From the NCBI GenBank assembly GCA_034509495.1, contig CM067507.1, positions 10,340,997 through 10,404,996 of the forward strand: DNA of 64,000 nucleotides, in the 5' to 3' direction. Numbering within the stretch: position 1 is the stretch's first letter; each line of letters starts with the position of its first letter. Below the pieces are notes generated by a model. It ran no database searches, was not told the DNA's origin, and saw nothing but the letters and a program-made list of their open reading frames with translations. Position numbers and translations under genes: made by a program. The DNA is from Acestrorhynchus altus. Its lineage: Eukaryota; Chordata; Actinopteri; Characiformes; Acestrorhynchidae. This document shows positions 62,923 to 64,000 of the stretch, one piece after another.

Positions 62923-64000
62923 CAGTGCCCTCCATAATTATTGGCACCCCTGGTTAAGATGTGTTCCTTAGCTTCTAATAAATTTAGTTTTTTCTAATAT
63001 AGGACCACAATGGAAAAAAAGAGTAAAATACAACCTTTAACTCAAGTGCATTTATTCAGTAGGAAAAAAAACCCACATTAACAAATAATTGTATAACATC
63101 AAATCATGTGTGCCACAATTATTAGCACCCCTGATGTTAATACTTTGTACAACCCCCTTTTGCCAACAAAACAGCACCTAATCATCGCCTATAATGTTTC
63201 ACAAGGTGGGAGAATACAGATAGAGGGATCTTTGACCATTCCTCTTTGCACAACCTCTCAATCATCCAGCGACCTGGGTCCTCTCCTCTGCACTCTACTC
63301 TTCAGCTCACCCCACAGATTTTCAATGGGGCTGAGGTCTGGAGACTGAGATGGCCATGGGATGAGCTTGATTCTGTGTGCGGTGAACCATTTCTGTGTAG
63401 ATTTGGCCATATGTTTAGGGTCATTATCTTGCTGAAAGATCCAGTGATGACCCATCTTCAGGTTTCGGGCAGAAGCCACCAGATTTTGTTTTAAAATGTC
63501 CTGGTATTTCAAAGCATTCATGATGTCATGCACCCTAACCAGGTTCCCAGGGCATTTGGAAGAGAAACAGGCCCAAAGCATCGCTGATCCTCCCCCATAT
63601 TTCATAGTGGAAATGAGGTGCTTTTCTGCATAGTCAGACCCACTTAGAGCATTTGTTGCCAAAAAGCTCTCTTTGTTTCATTTGACCAAAGCACAAGGTC
63701 CCAGTTGAAGTTCCAGTCCTGCTTAGCAAACTCGATTGAGTGAGAAAAGTTTTTTCCATGCATGCCTCCCAAACAGCTTGTTGGCATGTAGATAGCACCT
63801 GATGGTTGTTTTGGAGACTTTATGACCCCAAGAAGCTACCATTTGTTTTAATTCTGTAACAGTGAGCTTTGGAGTATTTTTATTTCTCTTATCCTCCTCA
63901 CTGTGTGTGGTGGCAAAATAAACTTGCATCCTCGTCCAGGCTTGTTTACCACTGTTCCAGTTGTTTTAAACTTCTTAATAATTCCTCTGACAGTAGATAT
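62923..64000 (-). mobile_element. Tc1-like transposon, cut by window edge
   Basis: Starts after TA with 'cagtgccctccataattatt' and has an inner related motif 'cacaattattagcacccctg' at 63113, so it too has the double-motif (IR/DR) end. The minus strand carries most of a transposase. The other end lies beyond 64000. Confidence 0.88.
63258..63929 (-). pseudogene. Tc1-like transposase, frameshifted, incomplete
   Basis: Frame 63929-63723 gives part of the DNA-binding region (PKLTVTELKQMVASWGHKVS and KTTIRCYLHANKLFGRHAWK). Near 63690 the complement shows the decayed first catalytic block (LWSNETKRELF-like). Frame 63662-63258 gives STMKYGGGSAMLWACFSS, HHWIFQQDNDPKHMAKSTQ (second Asp) and WPSQSPDLSPIENLWGELK (Glu, 34 residues apart). 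After RGPRSLDD the sense continues in another frame (MIERLCKEEWSKI), so there is a frameshift at the end as well as one near 63690. Confidence 0.85.

Overview
The window looks like nuclear DNA of a bony fish, most likely an ostariophysan teleost (catfish, characin or similar; this is inference). It is AT-rich and intron-rich, full of CA/TG, AT, AAT and ACT microsatellites, and dominated by the usual fish transposon set: Tc1-like DNA transposons, L2/CR1/Rex1-type LINEs, an RTE-type LINE and a Rex3 element. No prokaryotic features, rRNA, tRNA or CRISPR arrays were seen.

The one host gene I can support is purine nucleoside phosphorylase (pnp) on the minus strand. Six coding exons lie between 23179 (start codon) and 1439 (stop codon). 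All splice sites are GT-AG and all codon phases fit, giving 891 nt and a 296-residue enzyme with the family's phosphate, ribose and base-binding motifs intact. A plausible promoter (TATA-like, CCAAT, octamer) sits just upstream at 23244-23321. The introns (about 0.5, 4.9, 9.8, 1.5 and 4.2 kb) are packed with repeats: an RTE-like LINE inside an ACT trinucleotide tract (2.1-5.6 kb), a deleted Tc1 element (8.0-8.8 kb), a 24-bp palindromic minisatellite (10.0-10.6 kb), LINE tails (11.3-13.6 kb) and several Tc1 remnants (14.7-19.4 kb).

From 24 kb to the right end I find no convincing host exon. The region is a stack of mobile elements: a CR1/L2-type LINE with a decayed esterase-like first ORF (25-27.8 kb); an L2 element inserted in an older L2 copy (28.4-30.7 kb); LTR-like repeats (32.7 and 53.3 kb, and 58.8 kb; further copies at 0.35 and 16.3 kb); a Tc1 relic, a Rex1-like LINE and Rex3 in succession (35-39.2 kb); another LINE with a 283-codon reverse transcriptase ORF (39.8-41.2 kb); three Tc1-like elements in a row (44.8-48.9 kb), the last nearly intact with 211-bp inverted repeats and a 340-codon transposase broken by one stop codon; a MITE (52 kb); a LINE interrupted by an antisense LINE tail (55-57 kb); and a Tc1 element cut by the window edge (62.9-64 kb).

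The hunt did not turn up a new multi-gene system. The most useful observations are the fully phased pnp model, the almost intact Tc1 element, several nested insertions that give a relative order of transposition, and the palindromic minisatellite.
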